The notes under the pieces are model-generated. The model was not told where the DNA came from, made no database searches, and was given only the letters and a program-made list of their open reading frames with translations. DNA of 12,446 nucleotides from Jatrophihabitans sp. Lineage in GTDB: Bacteria; Actinomycetota; Actinomycetes; Mycobacteriales; Jatrophihabitantaceae. The stretch is from NCBI GenBank assembly GCA_004299665.1, contig SCQZ01000051.1, forward strand, positions 1 through 12,446, written 5' to 3'. Shown here in pieces: positions 1 through 6,855 of the stretch. The translations under genes were made by a program, and so were the position numbers. Position 1 is the stretch's first letter, and each line of letters opens with the position of its first letter.

Positions 1-359
1 GCCTTCCGTTGGTGCCGCGCCGTCAACCGATGGTCGTGCGGCTAGGGTGGCGTCGTGGTCGAAGGAACTCCTCGACGGACGGCCTCGTCGGCGGTTGAGG
101 TGATCTTGCGTGGTGTTGCTCGTGCCTCCATGTCCTGGCTTAGATACGGGGTTGCATCGAGTTTCGGATCGTCCCGATTCGGGCCGTCGCGGCAACGTCG
201 AGCCGGGGTGGTGCTCGGTATGATCCCTCACTTCGAACGCTGCGGGTCCCCGGACCAGACGGCAGCCGCCCGGGCGGTCGATGATCTTCGTCTGTGGCCT
301 GGCGGACCTCGGCGCCGCGTCGGCGTTCGACCACTGGTCGCCCCGCCGTCCGTCTCCGG
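1..359. other. Left-edge region without a supportable gene
   Basis: About 360 bases beyond the 3' end of the response regulator gene. By eye it is less GC-rich than the rest of the window and lacks the strong third-position G/C bias of the real genes. Short open frames exist on both strands, but their predicted proteins are arginine/serine-rich, low in complexity and match no family I know. One plus-strand frame is open from the window edge to a TGA at 101-103 and could be the tail of a gene outside the window, but nothing in it is recognisable. Small inverted repeats are present (GGTCC/GGACC at 245-256), none convincing as a terminator for the regulator. Confidence 0.5.
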
Positions 360-1052
360 CTACCGGGTGCGGCGGTAGCGGTGCTCGGGACGCCCGGTCG
401 CGCCGTAGCGCAGCTGGAGCTTCACGATGCCGTGCTTCTCCAGGTACGTGAGGTAGCGCTGCGCCGTCGCCCGGCTGATGCCCACCGACTCGGCCACCTC
501 GGCGGCGGAGACGTCCGCGTCGGCGGCCGGAACCGCGTTGCGCACGAGTTCCAGCGTCGGCGCCGAATGCCCCTTCCCCGGCCGGGACAGGGCCGCCGAC
601 GGCGCGCGCAGTAGGCCGAACAGCTCGTCGACGTCCGCCTGCTCCGGCTCGCCGGGCAGGCCGGTCATGCGCCGGGTCAGCTTCTGGTAGGCGATCAGCC
701 GCTCGGCCAGGGCCGCGAACCCGAACGGCTTGACCAGGTAGTGCACCGCCCCCAGTTGCATGGCCTGGCGCACCGACGCGATCTCCCGCGCCGCGGAGAT
801 CACGATGACGGCCGGCGGCCGCGGTTCGTCGAGCAGCGTGCGGACGACGTCCAGGCCGTCGCCGTCCGGCAGGTAGATGTCCATGAGGACAAGGTCCGGA
901 CGCGTCTCGCGCGCCGCGGTGAGCGCCTCCTGCGCGCCGTGCGCCCGGCCCACGACCGCGTACCCGGGCACCCGCTCGACGAACGCCGCGTGGATCGCCG
1001 CCACGCGGTAGTCGTCGTCGACGATCAGCACGCCGAGCGTCTCACCGGTCAC
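360..1052 (-). CDS. Response regulator, CitB/DcuR family
   Basis: A 230-residue cytoplasmic transcriptional regulator, the output half of a two-component system. The receiver domain spans about residues 6-122. It has the acidic pair D12/D13, the phospho-acceptor D58 (in LVLMDIYLPDGDG), the switch serine S86 and the conserved K108 followed by PFG. A linker leads to a C-terminal helix-turn-helix at about 178-208 (EVAESVGISRATAQRYL). This layout and length fit the CitB/DcuR/DctR group, which answers CitA/DcuS sensors of citrate and C4-dicarboxylates. The GTG start is chosen because it overlaps the kinase stop in a GTGA arrangement (4 nt), indicating translational coupling, and because the receiver begins directly after it. 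The likely target is the divergent ABC operon starting at 2835, inferred from position only. Family assignment is firm; the inducer is unknown. Confidence 0.93.
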   Translation of the reverse strand: MTGETLGVLIVDDDYRVAAIHAAFVERVPGYAVVGRAHGAQEALTAARETRPDLVLMDIYLPDGDGLDVVRTLLDEPRPPAVIVISAAREIASVRQAMQLGAVHYLVKPFGFAALAERLIAYQKLTRRMTGLPGEPEQADVDELFGLLRAPSAALSRPGKGHSAPTLELVRNAVPAADADVSAAEVAESVGISRATAQRYLTYLEKHGIVKLQLRYGATGRPEHRYRRTR

Positions 1053-2659
1053 GGGACGGCGGCCGTCTCGGTGGTGACCGCGGCCTGCTTCGGTAGGCAT
1101 ACCGTGAACCGGGCGCCGGCGCCGCTGGTGACGTGCACCGAACCGTGCAGCCGGATCACCAGCCGCTGCACCAGCGCCAGGCCGAGGCCGCCGCGCCGCC
1201 CGCCCGCGGGCGCCTTGGTGGTGAACCCGTCCTGGAAGATCAGATGCTCCGTTCCGGCCGGGATGCCGGGCCCGTTGTCGCTGACCGTGACGGTGAGGAC
1301 GGCCGGCTCGTCGACGATCTCTACGACCACCCGGCGCGGCGCCGGTGTCGCCGACAGCGCGTCGAAGGCGTTGTCCACGAGGTTGCCGACGATCGTGGTC
1401 AGCGCCTGGACCTTGCCGGGCAGGTCGCCCAGCCAGGTCTCCGGTGAGATGATCAGGTCGATGCCGCGCTCGCCGGCCTCGGCGGCCTTGCCCAGCAGCA
1501 GCCCGACGATCTGCGGCGCGGCGATGCGCGACCGCAGGGTGTTGTCGAACTCCGCCGCCGTGCCGCGGATCTCGGTCAGGTAGCCCAGCGCCTCGTCGGC
1601 GTGGCCGAGTTCGAGCAGTCCGGCGACCGCGTGCATCCGGTTCGAGAACTCGTGCTGCTGCGCCCGCAACGATTCGGTGAGGCTGCGCTCGCCGTCGAGT
1701 TCGCGCAGCAGGCCGGCCATCTCGGTCCGGTCCCGCAGCGTCACCACGGCGCCGCGCGGCCGCCCGGCGAACGTCACCGGCATCCGGTTGATCACGAGGC
1801 AGAAGTCGTCGGTGAACACGATGTCGTCCGGCTTGCTGCCGCGGCCCTCCAGCACGTCGCGCAGCCGTCCGTCGGGCAGCACGTCCTCCAGGCGACGCCC
1901 GGCGGCACCGACCGGCAGGTGCAGCAGGCGCTGCGCCTCGTCGTTGACCACGGTGATCCGCCCGTCCTTGCCGAAGGCGACGACCCCCTCGCGGATACCG
2001 TGCAGGGTTGCCTCGCGCTCCTGCAGCAGCCGGGCGATCTCGTCGAGTTCCAGGCCGAACGTGCGGTGCTTGAGGCGCCGCGCCAGGAACCACGACGCGA
2101 GCGCGCCGATGCCGAGCGCGATCGCGAACCAGACGCCGAACGACGGCAACTCCTGCCACAGCGCCGACGACACGGTGCTCTCGGGGATGCCGACCGACAC
2201 CTCCCCGACCATGGCACCGTCCGGGCCGTACAGCGGGACGCGCGCGTTGGCGGACAACCCGGTGCTGCCGGGGTCGATGCGTACGTGCACCCTGCCGTCG
2301 CGCGTCACGATCGGTTCCTCGACCTGCTGACCGATCAGCGCCGGGTTCGGGTGCGAGTGCCGGACCCGGTTCATGTCGATCACCACGACGTAGGACGCGC
2401 CGGTCTGCCGCATCGTCTCGGTGGCGAAGTCCTGGATGGTCGTGCCGCACCCGCGGTCCTGCGAGGCCATGCAGCGCCGGATCTCGGGGACACCGGCGAC
2501 CGTCTCGGCGATCGAGGCCGCGCGTGACTCGTACTGCGAGTTCAGGTGGTTGCGCTCGGCCCGCGCGAACAGGACGAAACCCACCAGCACCGTCGCGGTG
2601 AGGATCGCCAGTTGCGCCACGAAGATCTGGCTGGAGAGCCTGCGCATCCGGAACCGCAC
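1049..2659 (-). CDS. Sensor histidine kinase, CitA/DcuS family
   Basis: A 536-residue membrane sensor kinase. Visible order: transmembrane helix 1 at about 13-33; an extracytoplasmic PAS/Cache-like sensor at about 34-172; transmembrane helix 2 at about 174-194; a cytoplasmic PAS domain at about 205-312; a SPOB-type dimerisation helix with phospho-acceptor H336 in the family-typical QQHEFSNRMHAVAGLL; and an ATPase domain with N-box N430 (GNLVDNAFDA), G1 box D461 (DNGPGI) and a glycine-rich GGRRGGLGLAL near 486-496. The sensor contains RHSHPNPALIG (100-110), matching the RYSHP-type segment that helps bind carboxylates in CitA and DcuS. It also has two cysteines, C63 and C71. It overlaps the regulator by 4 nt and is transcribed first. 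The start is GTG 2659; ATG at 2647 is an equally good alternative. Neither has a clear ribosome binding site. Confidence 0.94.
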   Translation of the reverse strand: MRFRMRRLSSQIFVAQLAILTATVLVGFVLFARAERNHLNSQYESRAASIAETVAGVPEIRRCMASQDRGCGTTIQDFATETMRQTGASYVVVIDMNRVRHSHPNPALIGQQVEEPIVTRDGRVHVRIDPGSTGLSANARVPLYGPDGAMVGEVSVGIPESTVSSALWQELPSFGVWFAIALGIGALASWFLARRLKHRTFGLELDEIARLLQEREATLHGIREGVVAFGKDGRITVVNDEAQRLLHLPVGAAGRRLEDVLPDGRLRDVLEGRGSKPDDIVFTDDFCLVINRMPVTFAGRPRGAVVTLRDRTEMAGLLRELDGERSLTESLRAQQHEFSNRMHAVAGLLELGHADEALGYLTEIRGTAAEFDNTLRSRIAAPQIVGLLLGKAAEAGERGIDLIISPETWLGDLPGKVQALTTIVGNLVDNAFDALSATPAPRRVVVEIVDEPAVLTVTVSDNGPGIPAGTEHLIFQDGFTTKAPAGGRRGGLGLALVQRLVIRLHGSVHVTSGAGARFTVCLPKQAAVTTETAAVP

Positions 2660-2834
2660 GTTGCCATCGTGACGGTCCGCGCCGCGAGCAACAAGCGCGG
2701 CATCGCGAGCAGAAGGCGCAAAACCCCGACGAATGCGGGGAACGCAGGATTTCGGCGCAAGCGCGACCCGGCGGCCCCACCCTCCCTACGGTCGGCAGCC
2801 ACGGGGACACGCCGCACAGAGAGGACACGACGAC
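2660..2834. promoter_or_regulatory. Divergent control region between sensor kinase and ABC operon
   Basis: These 175 bp separate the divergently transcribed two-component system and transporter operon, so they should hold both promoters and any operator for the CitB-like regulator. Visible elements are a direct repeat of GGCGCA at 2715-2720 and GGCGCAA at 2754-2760 (39 bp apart, each in an A-rich context) and, between them, an inverted repeat CCCCG-N7-CGGGG at 2724-2740. Base composition is noticeably more A-rich around 2711-2755. These are candidate regulator sites by position only. Confidence 0.45.
2763..2792 (+). promoter_or_regulatory. Possible promoter of the ABC operon
   Basis: TACGGT at 2787-2792 fits an actinobacterial -10 hexamer (TANNNT). 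GCGACC lies 18 bp upstream at 2763-2768 as a weak -35. Initiation would fall near 2799, giving a 5' leader of about 36 nt before the ATG at 2835, with a GAGAGGA-type ribosome binding site near 2819-2825. Found by eye. Confidence 0.3.
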
Positions 2835-3659
2835 ATGGCCCAGCCGGCACCGGGTGCGGCACGCATCGAGATCATCGGGCTGACCAAGCGATTCCTCACG
2901 CCCAAGGGCAGGCCCTTCACGGCCATCCAGGACGTGAGCTTCACCGTGGAGCCCGGGCAGTTCTGCGCGATCGTCGGCCCGACCGGCTGCGGCAAGTCGA
3001 CGACGCTGGGCCAGGTGTCGGGGCTGGACCGGCCGAGCGCGGGCCGGGTCCTGGTCGGCGGGCAGGAGGTCCGCGGGATCACCAAGGGCGTCAGCTTCAT
3101 GTTCCAGGCCGACGCGCTGTTCCCATGGAAGACGGTCCTCGGCAACGTGATGATCGGCCCGGTACTGGCGGGCAGGGCCAAGAAGCAGGCGGCGCGGCTG
3201 GCGCGCGACTGGCTGCGGCGGGTCGGGCTGGCCGGCTTCGAGGACCGCTACCCGCACCAGTTGTCCGGCGGGATGCGCAAGCGCGTCGCCATGGCCGCGG
3301 CCCTGATCAACGAACCGAAGATCTTGCTGATGGACGAACCGTTCGGGGCGCTGGACGTCCAGACCAAGGCGATCATGCAGACCGAACTGCTCGGCCTGTG
3401 GGAGCAGACCCGCCCGTCGGTGCTGTTCATCACCCACGACCTGGACGAGGCCGTCGCCCTCGCCGACCGGGTGCTGATCATGACCAGCGGGCCCGGGTCG
3501 ATCAAGCAGAGCTTCGAGATCGACCTGCCGCGCCCGCGCGGCGAGGTGCAGGCGATCCGGCACGAGCCGCGCTTCCTCGAACTGCAGCACCAGATCTGGT
3601 CCTCGCTCAAGGACGAGGTCGAACGCGCGTACGCGCAGACGGCGGGCGTGGCGGCATGA
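2835..3659 (+). CDS. ABC importer ATPase, nitrate/sulfonate/NMT1 type
   Basis: A 274-residue cytoplasmic ATPase that should power uptake through the downstream permease. All family motifs are intact: Walker A GPTGCGKST (48-56), Q-loop Q91, signature LSGGM (143-147), Walker B ILLMDEP (163-169), D-loop region GALD (171-174) and switch H201 in FITHDLDEA. The general layout is that of SsuB/TauB/NrtD-like ATPases. The ATG at 2835 is chosen because the fold begins directly after it (IEIIGLTKRF) and a purine-rich GAGAGGA lies upstream; the frame is open further upstream but not conserved-looking. The stop overlaps the permease ATG in an ATGA arrangement. The substrate cannot be told from this subunit. 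Confidence 0.95.
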   Translation: MAQPAPGAARIEIIGLTKRFLTPKGRPFTAIQDVSFTVEPGQFCAIVGPTGCGKSTTLGQVSGLDRPSAGRVLVGGQEVRGITKGVSFMFQADALFPWKTVLGNVMIGPVLAGRAKKQAARLARDWLRRVGLAGFEDRYPHQLSGGMRKRVAMAAALINEPKILLMDEPFGALDVQTKAIMQTELLGLWEQTRPSVLFITHDLDEAVALADRVLIMTSGPGSIKQSFEIDLPRPRGEVQAIRHEPRFLELQHQIWSSLKDEVERAYAQTAGVAA

Positions 3660-4567
3660 GAACGACCCTGACGACGGAGCAGCCCGTGCGGACGACCGAC
3701 ATCACCCCCACCCCTGCGGTCACCGCCGCCGATGCCGACCCGGGCCTGCAGTCCGCGGCGCGGCGCGCCCGCCGCCGTCGCACCGCCCTGGTCTGGCTGG
3801 GGCGCATCGTGGTGCCGGTCGTGATCATCGGCGGGTGGCAGTGGTTCACCGCCGCCGGCGTCGTCGACAAGTTCTTCTTCGGCCAGCCCTCCGGCGTCTG
3901 GCACAGCCTGGTGCAGCTGTTCACGAAGGGCACCGCCTTCGGCTCGATCTGGCTGAACCTGGAGATCACGATCCGGGAGGCGGTCTACGGCTTCCTGCTC
4001 GGCACCGGGGCCGGAATCGTCTTCGGGCTGGCGCTGGGGCAGAACCGCTTCCTCGCCGACGTGCTGGGCCCCTACATCAAGGTCGCGAACTCGATCCCGC
4101 GCATCATCCTCGGCTCGATCTTCGTCGTGGCGTTCGGCCTGGGCACCTTCCCGAAGGTGCTGCTCGCCGCCGTCCTGGTGTTCTTCATCGTGTTCTTCAA
4201 CGCCTTCCAGGGCGTTCGCGAGGTCGACCAGAACCTGGTGGCCAACGTGCGGGTGCTCGGTGCCTCACCGTTCCAGGTCGCCCGGCACGTCACCGTCCCG
4301 TCGGCCCTCACGTGGATCATCGCCAGCCTGCACACCGCGTTCGGCTTCGCGATCATCGGCGCCCTCGTGGCCGAGGTGCTCGGTGCCCAGCACGGCATCG
4401 GGCTGGTGATCGTGCAGGCGCAGGGGCAGTTCGACATGGACACCGTCTTCGCCTGCATGCTGATCATGGCGGTGGTGACCCTGGTCGCCGAGTACCTGCT
4501 CACCCTCTTGGAGCGACGGGTCCTGGGATGGCGCCCGCCGAGCCGCTCCGAGGTCGCGGCCATCTGA
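3656..4567 (+). CDS. ABC importer permease, SsuC/TauC-like
   Basis: A 303-residue inner-membrane permease of the BPD_transp_1 fold. After a hydrophilic, Thr/Ala-rich cytoplasmic N-terminus of about 40 residues ending in an arginine cluster (36-42), the first membrane segment is at about 45-63. Further hydrophobic segments lie at about 108-127, 148-182, 218-242 and 262-284. The ATPase-docking EAA-type loop is visible at about 198-220, with LGASPFQVARHVTVPSALTW. Length and layout match the permeases of sulfonate/nitrate/NMT1-type importers, which work as homodimers. The start overlaps the ATPase stop by 4 nt, so the two are probably translated together. The tail GWRPPSRSEV is typical of the family. 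Only one permease is encoded, consistent with a homodimer. Confidence 0.94.
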   Translation: MRTTLTTEQPVRTTDITPTPAVTAADADPGLQSAARRARRRRTALVWLGRIVVPVVIIGGWQWFTAAGVVDKFFFGQPSGVWHSLVQLFTKGTAFGSIWLNLEITIREAVYGFLLGTGAGIVFGLALGQNRFLADVLGPYIKVANSIPRIILGSIFVVAFGLGTFPKVLLAAVLVFFIVFFNAFQGVREVDQNLVANVRVLGASPFQVARHVTVPSALTWIIASLHTAFGFAIIGALVAEVLGAQHGIGLVIVQAQGQFDMDTVFACMLIMAVVTLVAEYLLTLLERRVLGWRPPSRSEVAAI

Positions 4568-4606
4568 CCGGCCGCCCGTCCCGCAACCCCGTCACCACCC
4601 CATCAC

Positions 4607-4613
4607 GAAAGGA
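4607..4613 (+). promoter_or_regulatory. Ribosome binding site of the substrate-binding protein
   Basis: AAAGGAA lies about 6 nt before the ATG at 4620. It is the clearest Shine-Dalgarno in the ABC operon and fits the need for a binding protein in excess over the membrane subunits. The 52-nt gap after the permease shows no obvious hairpin or promoter. Confidence 0.6.
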
Positions 4614-4619
4614 ACACCC

Positions 4620-5705
4620 ATGTTCAAACGCGCCATCTGCCTCGTCGCCGCGGCGGGGACCCTCGCCCTCGGCACCGCCGCCTGCTCCAGCAGCGCGTCG
4701 GGGTCGTCCGGCTCCGGCTCGGCCGCCCTGCCCACCGTGCGGCTGATGGTCGGTGGCATCGACAAGCAGATCTACCTGCCCTATCAGCTGGCCCAGGACC
4801 TGGGCTTCTACAAGAAGTACGGCGTCAACGTCGAACTGTCCACCGAGCAGCAGGGCGGCGTCGGCGCGGAGGACGCGATGGCGTCCGGCCAGGTCGACAT
4901 GGCCGGCGCGTGGTACATCCACACGATCGACTTCCAGGCCAAGGGCAAGGACGTCATCGACATCGTCCAGCTCTCCGGTGCGCCCGGCGAGCGGGAGATG
5001 TGCGCCACGAACAGCGGCGTGCACTCCGCCGCGGACTTCAAGGGCAAGACCCTCGGCGTGACCGACCTCGGTTCCGGGACCGACGAGCTGACCCAGTTCC
5101 TCGCCTCCCAGCAGGGGATCTCGCACAGCGACTACCACACCCTCGCCGCCGGTGCGGGCGCGACGGCCATCGCCGCCATCCAGGGCGGGTCGGCCCAGTG
5201 CGTCATGACCACCCAGCCCACCGTCGGCGCGCTGGAGTCCAAGCACCTGGCCTACCCGGCGATCGACCTGGCCACCACCAGCGGTGCGACGGCGGCCCTG
5301 GGCGGGGCGTGGCCCGCCGCCGGCGTGCTGGCGCAGGCGAGCTGGGTGAAGTCGCACCAGAAGGCGACGCAGGCCGTCGTCGACGCGCTGGTCGCCACGA
5401 TGCACTGGATCGCCACCCACTCGGCGGCGGACATCGCGGCCGAGATGCCGCCGCAGTTCGTGTCGAACAGCACGATCACCAAGGCGCAGTACATCGCCGG
5501 GCTGACCACCGACAAGGGTCAGTTCCTGCCCGACGGCATCATGCCGGCCGGTGGCCCGAAGACGGTGTACGCCATGGAGAAGGTGATCGGCGTGGACACC
5601 TCGAAGGTGACGCTCGGCGACACGTTCACCAACCAGTACGCGCTCGCGGCGAACAAGCTCGAGGGCTTCACGGTGACGACCACCCCGGCGACCTCCGCCG
5701 GCTGA
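4620..5705 (+). CDS. ABC substrate-binding lipoprotein, NMT1/SsuA-like
   Basis: A 361-residue lipid-anchored extracellular binding protein that delivers the substrate to the permease. A signal peptide with basic MFKR, a hydrophobic core and a lipobox ending at C22 (LGTAAC) is followed by a Ser/Gly-rich flexible linker (23-36). The T at position -3 of the lipobox is less usual than L/V/I. The mature domain opens with VRLMVGGIDKQIYLPYQLAQ and LGFYKKYGVNVEL, the hallmark first lobe of NMT1/THI5-like proteins (ligand entry segment, then the phrase on a domain becoming 'long on the sequence'). EDAMASGQVDMAG (84-96) and KGKTLGVTDLGSGTD (141-155) are the next conserved blocks. Proteins of this fold bind sulfonates, nitrate, pyrimidine precursors or aromatic acids. 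The sensor kinase hints at a carboxylate, but that is inference. It is the last gene of the operon, followed by a strong palindrome. Confidence 0.93.
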   Translation: MFKRAICLVAAAGTLALGTAACSSSASGSSGSGSAALPTVRLMVGGIDKQIYLPYQLAQDLGFYKKYGVNVELSTEQQGGVGAEDAMASGQVDMAGAWYIHTIDFQAKGKDVIDIVQLSGAPGEREMCATNSGVHSAADFKGKTLGVTDLGSGTDELTQFLASQQGISHSDYHTLAAGAGATAIAAIQGGSAQCVMTTQPTVGALESKHLAYPAIDLATTSGATAALGGAWPAAGVLAQASWVKSHQKATQAVVDALVATMHWIATHSAADIAAEMPPQFVSNSTITKAQYIAGLTTDKGQFLPDGIMPAGGPKTVYAMEKVIGVDTSKVTLGDTFTNQYALAANKLEGFTVTTTPATSAG

Positions 5706-5706
5706 G

Positions 5707-5718
5707 GACCCCGGGGTC
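5707..5718. repeat. 12-bp perfect palindrome after the binding-protein stop
   Basis: GACCCCGGGGTC reads the same on both strands and begins 2 nt after the stop at 5705. It may add to transcription termination or mRNA 3'-end stability, next to the larger palindrome at 5726-5763. Confidence 0.5.
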
Positions 5719-5725
5719 TGGATCT

Positions 5726-5763
5726 TCCTGCGGCTCACGCGCCATGGCGCGTGAGCCGCAGGA
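5726..5763. terminator. Perfect 38-bp palindrome, probable bidirectional terminator
   Basis: The left arm TCCTGCGGCTCACGCGCCA (5726-5744) is mirrored exactly by the right arm (5745-5763), centred on CCATGG. In RNA it would form a very stable stem with a minimal 4-nt loop, identical from either strand. It lies between convergent genes, 20 nt after the binding protein stop (5705) and 20 nt beyond the dehydrogenase stop (5784), the ideal place for one shared terminator. There is no U-tract on either side, as is common for actinobacterial terminators. Confidence 0.8.
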
Positions 5764-5783
5764 CTGTTCGCGAGCCGCGGGCG

Positions 5784-6833
5784 TCACTGCAGGGTGATCG
5801 CGACCTTCACGTCGTCAGGCTGCGCGGCGAACGCGTCGGCGAACTTCTCCAGCGGCACCCGGCGGGTGACCAGGCGCCGCAGCCAGTCCTCGTCCGCGGC
5901 CGCCAGGTAGCCGGCCGCCGCGGCGTAGTGACCCAGGTTGGCGTTCACGGACCCGACGATCACGTTGTTGTCCAGGACCATCGTCCGGTTCAGGCTGCCG
6001 CCGTCGATCGTCACCCGCCGCCCGACCGAGGAGACGCCGGTGAGGCAGACGATGCCGTAGGGCGTGGTGCCCTCCAGCGCGGCGAAGATCACCTGCGTGA
6101 CGCCGGTTGCCTCGATGACGACCTCCGGCGCCACTGTCTTCACGACCTGGTCCACGGGGTCGCTGTGGTAGGTCGCGCCCAGGTCCGTCACGATGCCCGG
6201 CTTCGGGCCATTCGTGACGACGTCGACGACGTGGACGTCCAGGCCCTTCTGCACGCCGACCATGGCGGCCAGCAGCCCGATCGGACCGGCCCCGGTGACC
6301 AGCACCGTCCGCGGCTCGAACCAGGCGCGGTTACCGACCCCGTACACCTCGCCCCACGCCTTGGCGACGACCGTGGTCGGCTCCATCAGCATGCCGACGT
6401 CCGCCAGGCGCGGGTCCAGCTTGACCGCGTAGTCGGTCTCGACGGTCCACTGCTGGCTGCCGTACCCGTGGATCTGCTTGATCCCGTGCTCGGTGTACTT
6501 GCCGTTGCGGCACATGTCGAACTGACCGTGCGCGCAGGCGCCGCACGGTTCCGGGTCGGGGCGGCGCACCACCCCCACGACGAGGTCCCCGGCCGCGAAC
6601 GGGCTCCCGGTCGGCGCGGACCGCACCCGCCCCAGCGACTCGTGGCCGAGCACGAGGTAGTCCGACCCGGGCGGCGCCCAGCCGTAGTCGCCGTGCGCGA
6701 TCTCCTTGTCGGTGCCGCACACCCCGATCGCGATCCCGTCGACGAGCATGTCCCCGGCGCCCGGGGTCGGGTCGGGCACGTCCCGCACCGACAGCGAGTC
6801 CTGCTGCAACGGGACGACGGTCAGTGCGCGCAT
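5784..6833 (-). CDS. Zn-dependent dehydrogenase, glucose 1-dehydrogenase-like
   Basis: A 349-residue medium-chain dehydrogenase. The GroES-like catalytic half has catalytic-zinc ligands C39 (GVCGTD), H64-E65 (LGHES) and E151 (MLMEPTTVV). A structural-zinc lobe follows with C97, C100 and C108; the usual first cysteine (about position 94) is a proline. The Rossmann half has GAGPIG (181-186). The segment CRNGKYTEHGIKQIHG (108-123) and the C-terminal DNNVIVGSVNANLGHY (288-303) resemble glucose 1-dehydrogenases of the Sulfolobus/Haloferax type, which oxidise beta-D-glucose to gluconolactone. D204 at the end of the second Rossmann strand leans toward NAD over NADP. The ATG at 6833 is chosen because the domain begins there (MRALTVVPL) and GGGGAACC precedes it. 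It starts 22 nt after the GH15 gene, so the two are probably an operon. Other sugar or polyol substrates are possible. Confidence 0.85.
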   Translation of the reverse strand: MRALTVVPLQQDSLSVRDVPDPTPGAGDMLVDGIAIGVCGTDKEIAHGDYGWAPPGSDYLVLGHESLGRVRSAPTGSPFAAGDLVVGVVRRPDPEPCGACAHGQFDMCRNGKYTEHGIKQIHGYGSQQWTVETDYAVKLDPRLADVGMLMEPTTVVAKAWGEVYGVGNRAWFEPRTVLVTGAGPIGLLAAMVGVQKGLDVHVVDVVTNGPKPGIVTDLGATYHSDPVDQVVKTVAPEVVIEATGVTQVIFAALEGTTPYGIVCLTGVSSVGRRVTIDGGSLNRTMVLDNNVIVGSVNANLGHYAAAAGYLAAADEDWLRRLVTRRVPLEKFADAFAAQPDDVKVAITLQ

Positions 6834-6855
6834 GGAGGTTCCCCTTCTCGACGGG

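Noticed and set aside
55..378. 107-codon plus-strand frame at the left edge
   Set aside because: No domain, no ribosome binding site, low-complexity product, and it overlaps the 3' end of the response regulator.
360..3590. Very long minus-strand open frame, 1076 codons
   Set aside because: Only its last 230 codons are the response regulator. The rest is antisense to the ABC ATPase and out of frame with the kinase, giving Arg/Pro-rich, low-complexity protein typical of GC-rich shadow frames.
2546..3655. Upstream extension of the permease frame
   Set aside because: This part reads through the ATPase gene in the wrong frame. The permease begins at ATG 3656 with the ATGA overlap.
2835..5705. 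Naming the importer as taurine, nitrate or alkanesulfonate specific
   Set aside because: ATPase and permease do not discriminate, no sulfonatase or nitrate-assimilation gene is adjacent, and the sensor kinase family points to carboxylates instead.
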